DNA of 64,000 nucleotides from Vibrio neptunius (lineage in GTDB: Bacteria; Pseudomonadota; Gammaproteobacteria; Enterobacterales; Vibrionaceae), in assembly GCA_019339365.1 (NCBI GenBank), contig CP079859.1, forward strand, positions 1,612,001 to 1,676,000, written 5' to 3'. Under the pieces are notes generated by a model. The model did not search any database, was not told where the DNA came from, and saw nothing but the letters and a program-made list of their open reading frames with translations. Position 1 is the first letter of the stretch. The number at the start of each line of letters is the position of its first letter. This document shows positions 17,701-26,500 of the stretch, one piece after another. A program made the position numbers and the translations under genes.

Positions 17701-20085
17701 GTAGGTGGCCATGGCGGTTAATCGCTCACTCTGGCCGCGAGCCACAGCGAGTGTTGGCGGTGTGACGCTGATACCCGTTAGTACCGCATTGGTGACATCA
17801 ACAGTGACGGTGTTACTGGTGACGCCATTTTTAATCGCAGTGAGGGTGGTGGGACCGACCTCACCGCCTGACAACAATCCTTGGGAGGTGACGATTGCTG
17901 TTTTGCTATCGACAGGTATCCAAGTGACCGAAGCACTGACATCAGATGACGTGTTATCACTGTAGGTGGCATTGGCGGTTAAACGCTGTTTCTGGCCTTT
18001 GGCGACCATGACAATTGGCGGTGTCACGCTAATACCCGTGATCACCGCGTCACTGACCACCACCCCTACTGGGTTACTGGTGACCCCATCTTTCATGGCA
18101 GAGAGTGTAGTCTGGCCGACATCTTCACCTTTCAATAAACCTGTAGACATTACTGTTGCGGTGGTTTTATTCGTCGAAGTCCAATTGACTGCCGCAGTGA
18201 TATCCGACGAGGTGTTATCACTATAAGTGGCGGTGGCCGTTAGCGCTTGATTTTGGCCTTTGGCGATAGTAACCACAGAGGGCGTAACACTAATTCCTGT
18301 GATCACCGCATTGGTGACCTCCACGTCAACGGAGTTACTGGTGACGCCTTCTTTCATCGCGGTGACAGTAGTGGTACCGACCATAACGCCTGACAACACC
18401 CCGCTAGTGCTGACGTTGGCTGTGGTGGCAACGTCAGGCTTCCAATTGACAAAATCACTAATATCCGACGTGGTGCCGTCACTGTATATCGCCATGGCGG
18501 TTAAACGCTGTTTCTGGCCTTTGGCGACAGAGATGCTTGTTGGTTTGATGGTAATCTCCTTGAGTACCGCCTTGGTGACGTCAACATCGATTGAATTACT
18601 GGTGATGCCATCTTTCATGGCGGTGAGAGTGGTGTCGCCAACCTTACCACCTGCCAGCAACCCTTTGGATGTGACGTTGGCGATGCTGCTATCGTTTGGT
18701 ATCCAAGTGACGGAATCACTAATATCCGACGAGGTGTTATCACTGTAAGTCGCATTGGCGGTTAAACGCTGTTTCTGGCCTTTGGCGATACTGACCGTTG
18801 GCGGAGTGACGCTAATATCGGTGATCACCGCATTAGTAACCTCGACGTTAACGGTGTTACTAGTGACGCCTTCTTTCATCGCGGTGAGGGTAGTGGCGCC
18901 GGCCTGAATGCCTGACAACAATCCTTTGGGTGTGACGATGGCGATATTGTTATGGGTTGCCTTCCAGTTGACGAAATCACTAATATCCGACGTGGTGCCA
19001 TCACTGTAGGTCCCCATGGCGGTTAAACGCTGTTTCTGGCCTTTGGCGACAGAGACGCTTGGTGATGTGATGGTAATCTCTTTGAGCACCGCATTGGTCA
19101 CGTTCAAGTCGATTGAATTACTCGTGACGCCATCCTTCATCGCCGTGAGGGTAGTAGTGCCGACTTTTCCGCCTGCCAACAACCCTTGGGATGTGACAGT
19201 AGCGATGCTGCTATCGTTTGGTATCCAAGTGACCGAATCACTGATAGTAGACGAAGTGCCATCACTGTAGGTGGCTTTGGCTTGCAACGATTGGTTATGC
19301 CCTTTGGCGACAGAGACGCTTGGCGGGGTGACGCTAATATCGGTGATCACCGCATTAGTGACCTCGACGTTAACGGTGTTACTCGTAACGCCTTTTTTCA
19401 TCGCGGTGACAGTAGTAGTACCGACCAATCTGCCTGACAACAATCCGTTAGTGTTGACTTTGGCGGTACTGTGATCGTTAGGCTTCCAATTGACAGAGTG
19501 ACTGATATCGGATGATAGACCGTTGTTGTATGTCGCAATTGCCGTTAACGGTTGGTAATGGCCTTTGGCTAACTTCACCAATGAGGGTGTGATGGTAATA
19601 TCGGTAATGGTGGCGTCGGTAACCTTCACTTCGACGGGGTTACTGGTGAGGTTATCTTTGCTAAAAGCAACCGACACCACCCCTGAGGCCTTGCTTTGCA
19701 AAACACCGGATTGAATAAACTCGCCAATCGTTTGGTCACTGGATTGCCAATCCTCGACAGTTAACTCCTCAGTCAACACTTTAGATTGGCCGTTAGAATA
19801 TTCACCCACGGCAAGAAAATATTGCTCGTTGCCCGTAATAAGCGTGAGCTCGCTCGTCCCCTTGGTTTTGACAGGGAAGGCGGTAAGCGTCAGCCGCTCT
19901 AATTGGACGGTAGCCTCGGTTTGGCTTGGTTGAGGCCTAGTTGAAGAGGGTGTGGATTGAGGTGGGCTGCTTTCGGTTTGAGAGGCGCCTTCTTCTGAAC
20001 CACCACAGCCAGAGAGGAGGAGCACGATCAAGGTTAACGCCATCATAAGGAGCAATAGATCCTTAACGTTGAATTGCTTGTCCAT
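14737..20085 (-). CDS. Giant lipoprotein with 17 bacterial Ig-like repeats and a DUF1566-type end
   Basis: This 1782-residue protein has a lipoprotein signal (LIVLLLSGCGG) and a Ser/Thr/Pro/Gln-rich linker. After one divergent domain come about 17 tandem repeats of ~87 residues, each running from (I/L)T-x-ISVTPP, VAKGQ, TATYSDGTSSDISDSV, W, TVTSxGLLSG, VGTTTLTA, KDGVTSN to VDVEVTNAV. These are BIG2/invasin-like Ig domains. The last ~130 residues (LCAKYNTINL, NWRLPTLEELRDELY, YWTST, YASCVSS) match the DUF1566/Lcl C-terminal type of Legionella collagen-like adhesins. It is probably an outer-membrane-anchored surface stalk presenting an adhesive tip. Repeat DNA (261 bp period) is highly similar, favouring copy-number change. 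Paralogue of the gene at 23573-27898. Confidence 0.88.
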   Translation of the reverse strand: MDKQFNVKDLLLLMMALTLIVLLLSGCGGSEEGASQTESSPPQSTPSSTRPQPSQTEATVQLERLTLTAFPVKTKGTSELTLITGNEQYFLAVGEYSNGQSKVLTEELTVEDWQSSDQTIGEFIQSGVLQSKASGVVSVAFSKDNLTSNPVEVKVTDATITDITITPSLVKLAKGHYQPLTAIATYNNGLSSDISHSVNWKPNDHSTAKVNTNGLLSGRLVGTTTVTAMKKGVTSNTVNVEVTNAVITDISVTPPSVSVAKGHNQSLQAKATYSDGTSSTISDSVTWIPNDSSIATVTSQGLLAGGKVGTTTLTAMKDGVTSNSIDLNVTNAVLKEITITSPSVSVAKGQKQRLTAMGTYSDGTTSDISDFVNWKATHNNIAIVTPKGLLSGIQAGATTLTAMKEGVTSNTVNVEVTNAVITDISVTPPTVSIAKGQKQRLTANATYSDNTSSDISDSVTWIPNDSSIANVTSKGLLAGGKVGDTTLTAMKDGITSNSIDVDVTKAVLKEITIKPTSISVAKGQKQRLTAMAIYSDGTTSDISDFVNWKPDVATTANVSTSGVLSGVMVGTTTVTAMKEGVTSNSVDVEVTNAVITGISVTPSVVTIAKGQNQALTATATYSDNTSSDITAAVNWTSTNKTTATVMSTGLLKGEDVGQTTLSAMKDGVTSNPVGVVVSDAVITGISVTPPIVMVAKGQKQRLTANATYSDNTSSDVSASVTWIPVDSKTAIVTSQGLLSGGEVGPTTLTAIKNGVTSNTVTVDVTNAVLTGISVTPPTLAVARGQSERLTAMATYSDNTSSDISDFVSWEPIDNKKVSFTQNSLLTGEKVGPTTVTASLDGVTSNIVDVDVTNAVLTAISVTPPTVSIAKGQKEPLTATATYSDGTTSDISGSVSWIPVDNKPATITSNGLLTGANVGKTTLTAIKDAVTSNPVGVVVSDAVITGISVTPPNITVAKGQKQRLTANATYSDRTSSDISDSVSWVSVDTNTATMTSDGLLTGASVGKTTLSAVKDGVTSNTVDVDVTNAVLTAISVTPPTVSIAKGQKEPLTATATYSDGTSSDISDSVSWIPVDNKPATITSNGLLTGANVGQTTLSAIKDEVNSNTVDVDVTNAVLTAISVTPPTVSIAKGQTEPMTATATYSDGTSSDISDSVSWIPVDNKPATITSKGLLTGANVGKTTLTAIKDAVTSNPVGVVVSDAVITGISVTPPSVTVAKGQKQRLTANATYSDRTSSDISDSVSWVSVDTNTATMTSDGLLTGSSVGKTTLSAVKDGVTSNTVDVEVTSAVLTALHVTPTTISIAKGQKEPMTTTATYGDGTSSDISDFVSWKITDSNIATVTPKGLLSGSQAGATTLTAMKDGVTSSPVNVEVTDAVITDITVTPPSVSVAKGHKQSLQAKATYSDGTSSIVSDSVTWIPNDSSIANVTPKGLLAGGKVGGTTLTTMKDGVTSNTINVEVTSAVLTAISVTPTTLTVAKGQTEPLTAMAIYSDGTSSNISDFVSWVPLDTSTATVTDQGLLSGADVGTTTLTAVQNGITSNAIDVEVTDAVMTGLTLSPPLIGVVKGQTQAITVTANYSDGSSSDVSTSVAWWKSGDSTVSVSPQGLAGGSGSGTVTAAKNGFMGTVDIYVCNTLKEKCIDFVHTGNQKLFTSTPSSAYMEGLGLGGNFRLETKRDKSGSFYTFTWQKANELCAKYNTINLARRDNWRLPTLEELRDELYKSPSGWANNNGKYSKYWTSTKNYDPRSTPGVYWSVNISNKSINKYYGKNYSLYASCVSSGQP

Positions 20086-20698
20086 TTTTAGTTGTCCCTA
20101 TGTTTAATTAAATAGATTGAAAACGAAACGTAGGGTGGATTTGATTAATTAATGGGTAATTTATTGGATATTGATTGTTAATGTGTTTGGTTAAATTGAT
20201 CGATATATATTATCAATTTAATTTCATACCCTTGTACTGTTAGAACTCATAGTAGAGTTGGAGCTTAGTTTGCGAGGGAAATCACTTGCCTTAGATGCAG
20301 TCTGGCTTGGAGTGCGATTATTGATGCGGGGATTTAGCGGTGATAAATACAATTATCACCGAGGTTTGAAAATGTTGTTATCTAGAATTGCCTATTTTAA
20401 TAAAAAGCCGATTGGTTGTGTTTAATAATTAACCGTGCCACTTTGTGAGTAGTTTAGCGATAAACCCTTTAAATAAGGCGCAAACAGTGCTAGAGCATTA
20501 ATTCTGTTAGCCGCGGTATTCAAATTGGGGTTCATGACCACAATCGCAGCTCGGTGTGTACACCAGAGCCGTTGGTGCCTGTCCCTAAATGCCTTCATAA
20601 GCCGCAAAAGTTGCGCTGTAAAACGCATCCTATGCTTGACAGATAGCGTATATTTTACACTTAGCATAGGTTTGGCATATGCTAAGAGAGGGGGTGTG
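20086..20698. other. Duplicated promoter flank and spacer before vapBC
   Basis: 20086-20277 is nearly identical to 27899-28091 and must carry the Ig-gene promoter. It includes a TAAATTGAT/ATCAATTTA dyad (20192-20220) that is slightly altered in the second copy. Beyond that the two copies diverge. The rest holds one GCCTGTCCC motif (20578-20586) and a minus-strand frame of uncertain value ending near 20422, which I do not call as a gene. Confidence 0.5.
20636..20686 (+). promoter_or_regulatory. vapBC promoter and operator
   Basis: A consensus -35 TTGACA lies at 20636-20641. CTTAGCATA (20660-20668) and TATGCTAAG (20678-20686) form a perfect 9-base inverted repeat just before the antitoxin start, the usual arrangement for autoregulation by a VapBC complex. 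GAGAGGGGG follows as the ribosome-binding site. Confidence 0.65.
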
Positions 20699-20932
20699 AT
20701 GAGAACAGTATCTATTTTTAAAAATGGCAAGAATCAAGCGGTGCGCTTGCCAAAAGATTTTGAGTTTGACGGCGTCAATGAGCTTGAAATCCACAAAGAG
20801 GGTGATGTCATCACCTTGCGCCCAGTTCGTCCAGATTGGCTTTCATTTGGTGAGCAAGAAAAGGCTGATAGTGATTTCATGGCAAACCGTGAAGATGTGA
20901 TGACGGACGAAGGACGATTCAATTTTGAGTAA
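20699..20932 (+). CDS. vapB: VapB-type antitoxin
   Basis: This 77-residue protein has an AbrB/MazE-like swapped-hairpin DNA-binding start (MRTVSIFKNGKNQAVRLPKD, then LEIHKEGDVITLRP) and a C-terminal acidic tail that would wrap the toxin. A longer frame begins upstream, but the ATG at 20699 sits behind a GAGAGGGGG ribosome-binding site and matches the usual VapB start. It overlaps the toxin gene by 8 bases. It should neutralise VapC and repress the pair by binding the perfect dyad upstream. Confidence 0.88.
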   Translation: MRTVSIFKNGKNQAVRLPKDFEFDGVNELEIHKEGDVITLRPVRPDWLSFGEQEKADSDFMANREDVMTDEGRFNFE

Positions 20933-21335
20933 AAAAATCAACTATATGCTCGATACGTGTATTTGTTCGTTCATTATGCGAGAGCAACCAATTGCGGTGC
21001 TTAAAAAGCTTCAAACAGTGGTTGGTGAGCAGCATCGAATCGTTATCTCAGCCATTACCTATCAAGAAATGCAGTACGGGTTATTGGGGAGAAAAGATGC
21101 TGTGCTTGTTGAAGAATTTTTAAAGCGAGTGGATGAGATTTTACCTTGGGATAAAGCAGCTGTTGATGCAACTACTGAAGTTAAACGCGATCTAATGTCC
21201 AAAGGTACACCCATTGGCAACAACGACACTGCTATTGCAGGTCACGCCATGTCGACTGGCTGTGTGCTTGTCACGAATAATATAAGAGAGTTTCAGCGTG
21301 TCGAAGGACTAGAGCTTGAAGATTGGGTTCGCTAG
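20925..21335 (+). CDS. vapC: VapC-type PIN-domain toxin ribonuclease
   Basis: This 136-residue PIN-domain protein has acidic residues expected for metal binding: Asp10 in YMLDTCICS, Glu in ITYQEMQYG, Asp in GNNDTAIAGHA, and the closing VTNNIREFQRVEGLELEDW. VapC toxins cleave tRNA or rRNA and stop growth. The start is TTG at 20925, inside the antitoxin end, so translation is coupled. The pair lies between two long direct repeats (the Ig-repeat genes), where a toxin-antitoxin pair would penalise loss by recombination. Confidence 0.9.
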   Translation: MSKKINYMLDTCICSFIMREQPIAVLKKLQTVVGEQHRIVISAITYQEMQYGLLGRKDAVLVEEFLKRVDEILPWDKAAVDATTEVKRDLMSKGTPIGNNDTAIAGHAMSTGCVLVTNNIREFQRVEGLELEDWVR

Positions 21336-21414
21336 AAAGGGAAATTAAGATAGGTTGAACGCTGATTTCTAGAGCTTACGCTGCCTGTCCCCAAATCATT
21401 TTCCTGAAACACAA

Positions 21415-21442
21415 AAAACCGATAGGCCTTCACCTATCGGTT
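21415..21442 (-). terminator. Terminator of the PI-PLC-like gene
   Basis: AACCGATAGG-CCTTCA-CCTATCGGTT hairpin. Read on the minus strand it is followed by a T run (plus-strand A6 before it), 20 bases after the stop of the 21465-23237 gene. It may also stop plus-strand vapBC transcription. Confidence 0.75.
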
Positions 21443-21464
21443 GGTTTATCACACACTAAAAAGG

Positions 21465-23237
21465 CTAGGCTGGCAGCGTCTCCTGACGCTCATGGAGCAA
21501 CCTCTCTACCTGACGGGTAATCGCTAAAGAAAGGGCGACTGCTTGAGTCTGCTCTTCATAGCAGATATCCGTCTGCAACGTATTCGGATAATACGTACCA
21601 TTAATCACGTCATGGACAAGCCACTCAGAAAGCGTCGGGCTCAAATCAGTATTCGCCTTATGGGCGTAACTTAAAATCGTCGGTGTTCCCAACGTTGCGC
21701 CAGAAATAGAGTTGCTAGTATCCAACGTTAATTGCCAAGAGATGTTCATCATAAAAGACTGGTTATCATGGGAATGAGAAGTCAACTTCTCCTTTTGATT
21801 GGCCTCCATTTTCTCAAGCACATTGGTGTTGGAATAACTTCCCTCCCCAGGTAACTGATCGCTCGCCCAAATCCCTGCCTTCGAATCAATGCCCTCAAAA
21901 TCATTCGGCATCAGCGCAATAACATTGCCTTTACTGAGTAGCTCATTGACCGTCAAACTCGACAGGTTCGCCGCATCCCCTGTGATAAGGTGCGCGCCAA
22001 GAACATCACGAACCATCGAGATAAACAACTCCGATTGCTCTGCAGACAAACCGTTATCTTTACGATCATCACGCTTCGCCCAATCAATAAAGTGACTGAA
22101 CTTCAAAATCACCAGTTCACCTTGATTGTTCTCAATAAACGCCGCCACCTGCGCTAACGCCTCTGATAACGCAACTCCAGCAGCACCTTGAAAGCCAACC
22201 TTAAATGTTGCTGCTAAACCGCTATCCTTGCTAATGTCTGTGTAATGAGCCGTATAAAAATCACCATTCCAAAGTGCTGGGCGCAAATCGAGCTTACGGG
22301 CCCCTTGCATCAGTTGCATTTGGATATCAAAGATCTGAGTTTTTGTCACTGCTTGAGTACCATACCGAGTGTGGTACGTGCGCTTATAAGTCCCTGAATC
22401 ATGAGACGCTGGCAGACAAATTTCACTGAGCGGCTTATTGTCAAGAAGCGCCGCATTACTGCTCATCCAAGACGAGGTTTGCGCGCAGTCAAATGGCTCA
22501 ATCACCCACACTTCATCTTTACCGGGTTTACCGGCGTGAAGCTGACTCGCTTTACGGGTCATGTACTTTTCATTTTGGACATTTTTCACATAAAATGTAT
22601 TGCCTTCTTCAGAGTCCACCTCTATTAAACGCCACTTTTGCGCATTCGACGTTACGCGGTCAGCCATCGTAACAATCGAGCTTTGGAAAAACTCGTAATT
22701 GTCTTGGTTTTGAATCGCTACCGTGCCGTCATCGTACTGAATAAACTTCGTCAAACAGTTGGGCACAACTGGCTTATCCTTCAACTGCGCGGCGTGATTG
22801 CATCGATACTCACTATTACTTTGGTTCTTCAAGAAGCCATAGAAAGACGCCTTAAGATCCGGCTTTGCCTCCTCACGTGCTTCAATTACCCAACGCTCAT
22901 TCGCCCCAGGCGTGCCCTTATGCAACTGACCTGCATGACTCGTCATGTATTCGCCATTTTCGACATTTTGAATCGTAAACGTTCCTTCAGCCTCAGCATC
23001 GGGCACAATCGTCCAAAGCTGACCATCTCCCTTAACACTGCTGGCTAATGAACGAATATGATTTTGGTAGAATTCCCCATTGTCGACATTCTTAATCGCA
23101 TAGGTTTCATTGCCATACGGCAACAGCTCAAACAGACATTGTGGGGGTTTATAATCAGACGCCAGCTTAGTGGCATGGTTGCAACGATATTTCTTATTAT
23201 TAACGTTTTGCAAAGAGCATAATTTTGGAAGGCTCAT
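21465..23237 (-). CDS. PI-PLC-fold protein with N-terminal beta-trefoil-like repeats
   Basis: This 590-residue protein has two N-terminal blocks (about 1-125 and 130-250), each with repeats of the form (V/Q)NxxNxxYxxxxAxQL and W-x-I/L. They look like fascin/ricin-type beta-trefoil domains. From about 255 there is a phosphatidylinositol-specific phospholipase C X-like domain: PASHDSGTY with His279, ARKLDLRPALWNGDFYTAHY with His331, then LVILKFSHF. The two His would be the general base and acid. There is no signal peptide or membrane segment, so export would need another route. AAAAGGACTT before the ATG at 23237 supports this start. It is a monocistronic gene inside the Ig duplication. Substrate is unknown. 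Confidence 0.75.
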   Translation of the reverse strand: MSLPKLCSLQNVNNKKYRCNHATKLASDYKPPQCLFELLPYGNETYAIKNVDNGEFYQNHIRSLASSVKGDGQLWTIVPDAEAEGTFTIQNVENGEYMTSHAGQLHKGTPGANERWVIEAREEAKPDLKASFYGFLKNQSNSEYRCNHAAQLKDKPVVPNCLTKFIQYDDGTVAIQNQDNYEFFQSSIVTMADRVTSNAQKWRLIEVDSEEGNTFYVKNVQNEKYMTRKASQLHAGKPGKDEVWVIEPFDCAQTSSWMSSNAALLDNKPLSEICLPASHDSGTYKRTYHTRYGTQAVTKTQIFDIQMQLMQGARKLDLRPALWNGDFYTAHYTDISKDSGLAATFKVGFQGAAGVALSEALAQVAAFIENNQGELVILKFSHFIDWAKRDDRKDNGLSAEQSELFISMVRDVLGAHLITGDAANLSSLTVNELLSKGNVIALMPNDFEGIDSKAGIWASDQLPGEGSYSNTNVLEKMEANQKEKLTSHSHDNQSFMMNISWQLTLDTSNSISGATLGTPTILSYAHKANTDLSPTLSEWLVHDVINGTYYPNTLQTDICYEEQTQAVALSLAITRQVERLLHERQETLPA

Positions 23238-23497
23238 AGGAAGTCCTTTTAGTTTACTAGCCAAAGCACACAGTGGTGCACGTTCCTATTGAGAGTAGTA
23301 ACCAATGCGAGGCTGAGTGCATATAAAAAGAAAACTATAAGGGCCGTCACACAATGTTATGTTTGCCCCCCTCAGGCCGATAAAATGCAAAAAAGAAGGA
23401 CCATCGCTTTTCCTCTTAACATTTAAGCTTATGGGGCCTGTGCCTGAATGACTTTTGAGTACCAGACATAGTGGCTTAGGCTCTCGCCCTAACAAAT

Positions 23498-23525
23498 AAA
23501 AAAGACGTCCGAAGACGTCTTTTTT
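23498..23525. terminator. Terminator, copy 2
   Basis: The AAAAAAGACGTC-CGAA-GACGTCTTTTTT stem lies just beyond the end of the second Ig-repeat gene. It has the same core as the copy at 14617-14642. Confidence 0.85.
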
Positions 23526-23572
23526 ATTGCACTCATATCTGCTGTTTAGCTAACCATTTAAGACATTGCAGT

Positions 23573-26500
23573 CTAAGGCTCAGAAACGCATGAGGCATAG
23601 AATCTAAAAGAGTTGACGTAGGCGCCCCGAAATCCGTTGTACATGTATACGCTCCAGTATTCTTTGTATTTGTTATCAATTAATCCTTTAAGTGTTGAGG
23701 CCCAGTAATGTCTACTAATTGACCAACCGCGTTCGCTAGACAGCTTCGCGCGTATATAAGGACTAACCCCGTAATAGGCATAGAGCTCGTCTCTTAACTC
23801 ATCAAGTGTGGGTAAACGCCAGTTGGAGCGGCCTGCTAGTTTGATTGTGTTGTAATTAGTGCATAGTGCAATCGCTTTTGTCCAAGTGAATCTGTAAAAC
23901 TTCCCTGCCTCAATGCCGTCCGTATGACTGCTTCCACCTAGGCCAAGACTGTCAAGGTAAGCAACGGAGGGGGTACTAGTAAACCACTTGCCGTTACCTG
24001 TATCGAAGAGGTCAATGCACTTACCTTCTAAACCGTTACTGTCTAAATTACATACGTTGACGTCAATACTCTTCGTAAAGCCGTTTTTCGATGCCTTTAT
24101 TGTGCTACTTCCTGCATTAAGCCCTGTGACCATACCATCAGAAGTGACAGACATCTCGGTTGTTACGGGTATCCACCACGTAACAGAGTTACTAACATCG
24201 GAGGAGGTACCATCACTGTAGTTAGCGGTGACTGTTATCGCTTGCGTTTGACCTTTGACCACTCCGATCAACGGGGGGCTCAAAGTCAGCCCTGTCATGA
24301 CAGCGTTGGTGACCTCAACGTCTATTGCATTACTGGTGACCCCATCTTTTACCGCAGTGAGGGTGGTGGTGCCAACGTCCACTCCGGTGACTTGCCCTTG
24401 AGGAGTGACGGTGGTTGTAGCCCTATCAACAGGGATCCAAGTGACGGAGTCACTGATATTTGATCTGGTGTTATCACTGTAAGTTGCAGTGGCGGTTGCT
24501 GTTTGGTTATGGCCTTTGGCCACAGTGACGTTTGGCGGGGTGACGGTGATATCAGTGATCACCGCGTTGGTGACCTCGACGTCAATGGTGTTACTGGCAA
24601 CGCCATCTTTGACTGCGGTGAGGGTAGTCGTGCCCATATTACTGCCTGACAATACGCCTTTAGCGGTGACCGCTGCGATACTGGTATCGATAGGGATCCA
24701 GGTGATGGAACCACTGATATCAGATGAGGTGTTATCACTGTAAGTGGCGGTGGCTGTTAGCGCGTGGGTTTGCCCTTTAGCGATATTAACCACTGAAGGT
24801 GTAACGCTGATCCCAGTGATGATGGCATCGGAGACGTCGACATTAACGGTATTGCTGGTGACGCCATCTTTTAGGGCAATGAGGGTGGTGGTACCGACGT
24901 TGCTACTGGATAAGACCCCGTTTGAGGTGACAGTCGCGGTGCTGCTATCGGCTGGGCGCCAAGTGACGGAGTTACTGATATCGGATGAGGTGTTATCACT
25001 GTAGATGGCGGTAGCCTTCATCGCTTGGTTTTGCCCTTTGGCGATAGAGACGAGAGAAGGTGTCACGCTAATGCTGGTGATCACCGCATCACTGACCACC
25101 ACGCCGACCGTGTTGCTAGTGACATTATCTTTTACCACAGTGAGGGAAGTCGCTCCGACACTGCTGCCAGACAGCACCCCGTTAGAGGTGACGGTGCTGG
25201 TATCGATAGGGCGCCAAACGACGGAGTCACTGATATCGGATGAGGTGTTATCACTATAAGTGGCGGTGGCCGTTAGCGCTTGATTTTGGCCTTTGGCGAT
25301 AGTAACCACAGAGGGCGTAACACTAATTCCTGTGATCACCGCATTGGTGACCTCGACATTAACCGTGTTGCTGGCAACCCCATCTTTGACAGCGGTAAGC
25401 GTTGTGGCACCGACATTGCTACCAGACAATACACCGCTTGAGGTAATAGTGGCGGTACGGTTATCGATAGGGTGCCAAGTGACGGAGTTACTGATATCGG
25501 ATGAGGTGTTATCACTATAGATGGCGGTGGCCGTTAGCGCTTGGTTTTGGCCAATGGCGACAGTGACGTTTGGCGGGGTGACGGTGATATCAGTGAGCAC
25601 CGCGTTGGTGACCTCGACGTCAACGGTGTTGCTGGCAACCTCATCTTTGACAGCGGTAAGCGTTGTGGTGCCGATATTGCCGCCAGACAGTACCCCGCTT
25701 GAGCTGACAGTGGCGGTACGTTTATCGACTGGGCGCCAAGTGACGGAGTTACTGATATCGGATGAGGTGTTATCACTGTAAGTGGCGGTAGCCGCTAGCG
25801 GTTGGTTTTGCCCTTTGGCAACAGAGACGTTTGGCGGGGTGACGGTGATATCGGTGATCACCGCATCGGTGACCTCGACGTTAACGGTGTTGCTGGCAAC
25901 CCCATCTTTGACAGCGGTAAGCGTGGTGGTGCCGATATTGCCGCCAGACAATACCCCGCTTGAGGTGACAGTGGCAGTACGATTATCGACTGGGCGCCAA
26001 CCGACGGAGTCACTGATATCGGATGAGGTGTTATCACTGTAGATGGCGGTGGCCGTGAATGCTTGGGTTTGCCCTTTGGCGACAGAGACGTGTGGCGGGG
26101 TGACGGTGATATCGGTGATCACCGCATTAGTAACCTCGACGTTAACGGTGTTACTGGCAACCCCACCTTTGACTGCGGTCAGCGTGGTGGTGCCGATATT
26201 GCCGCCAGACAATACCCCGCTTGAGGTGACAGTGGCAGTACGATTATCGACTGGGCGCCAACTGACGGAGTCACTGATATCGGATGAGGTGTTATCACTG
26301 TAAGTGGCGGTAGCCGCTAGTGGTTGGTTTTGCCCTTTGGCAACAGAGACGTTTGGCGGGGTGACGGTGATATCGGTGATCACCGCATCACTGACTACCA
26401 CGCCAAACGTATTGCTAGTGATATTATCTTTCACCGCAGTAAGGGTAGTGGTTCCGACTTTACCGCCTGCCAACAACCCTTTGGGTGAGACAGTAGCGAT

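Noticed and set aside
14737..20085. CRISPR array or VNTR without coding role
   Set aside because: The 261-bp period is in frame and encodes Ig-like domains; there are no short repeats with unique spacers.
20422..20730. Minus-strand frame ending in a protein-like stretch NALALFAPYLKGL
   Set aside because: It crosses the vapBC promoter and antitoxin start. The tail looks protein-like and could be a gene remnant, but support is too thin to call.
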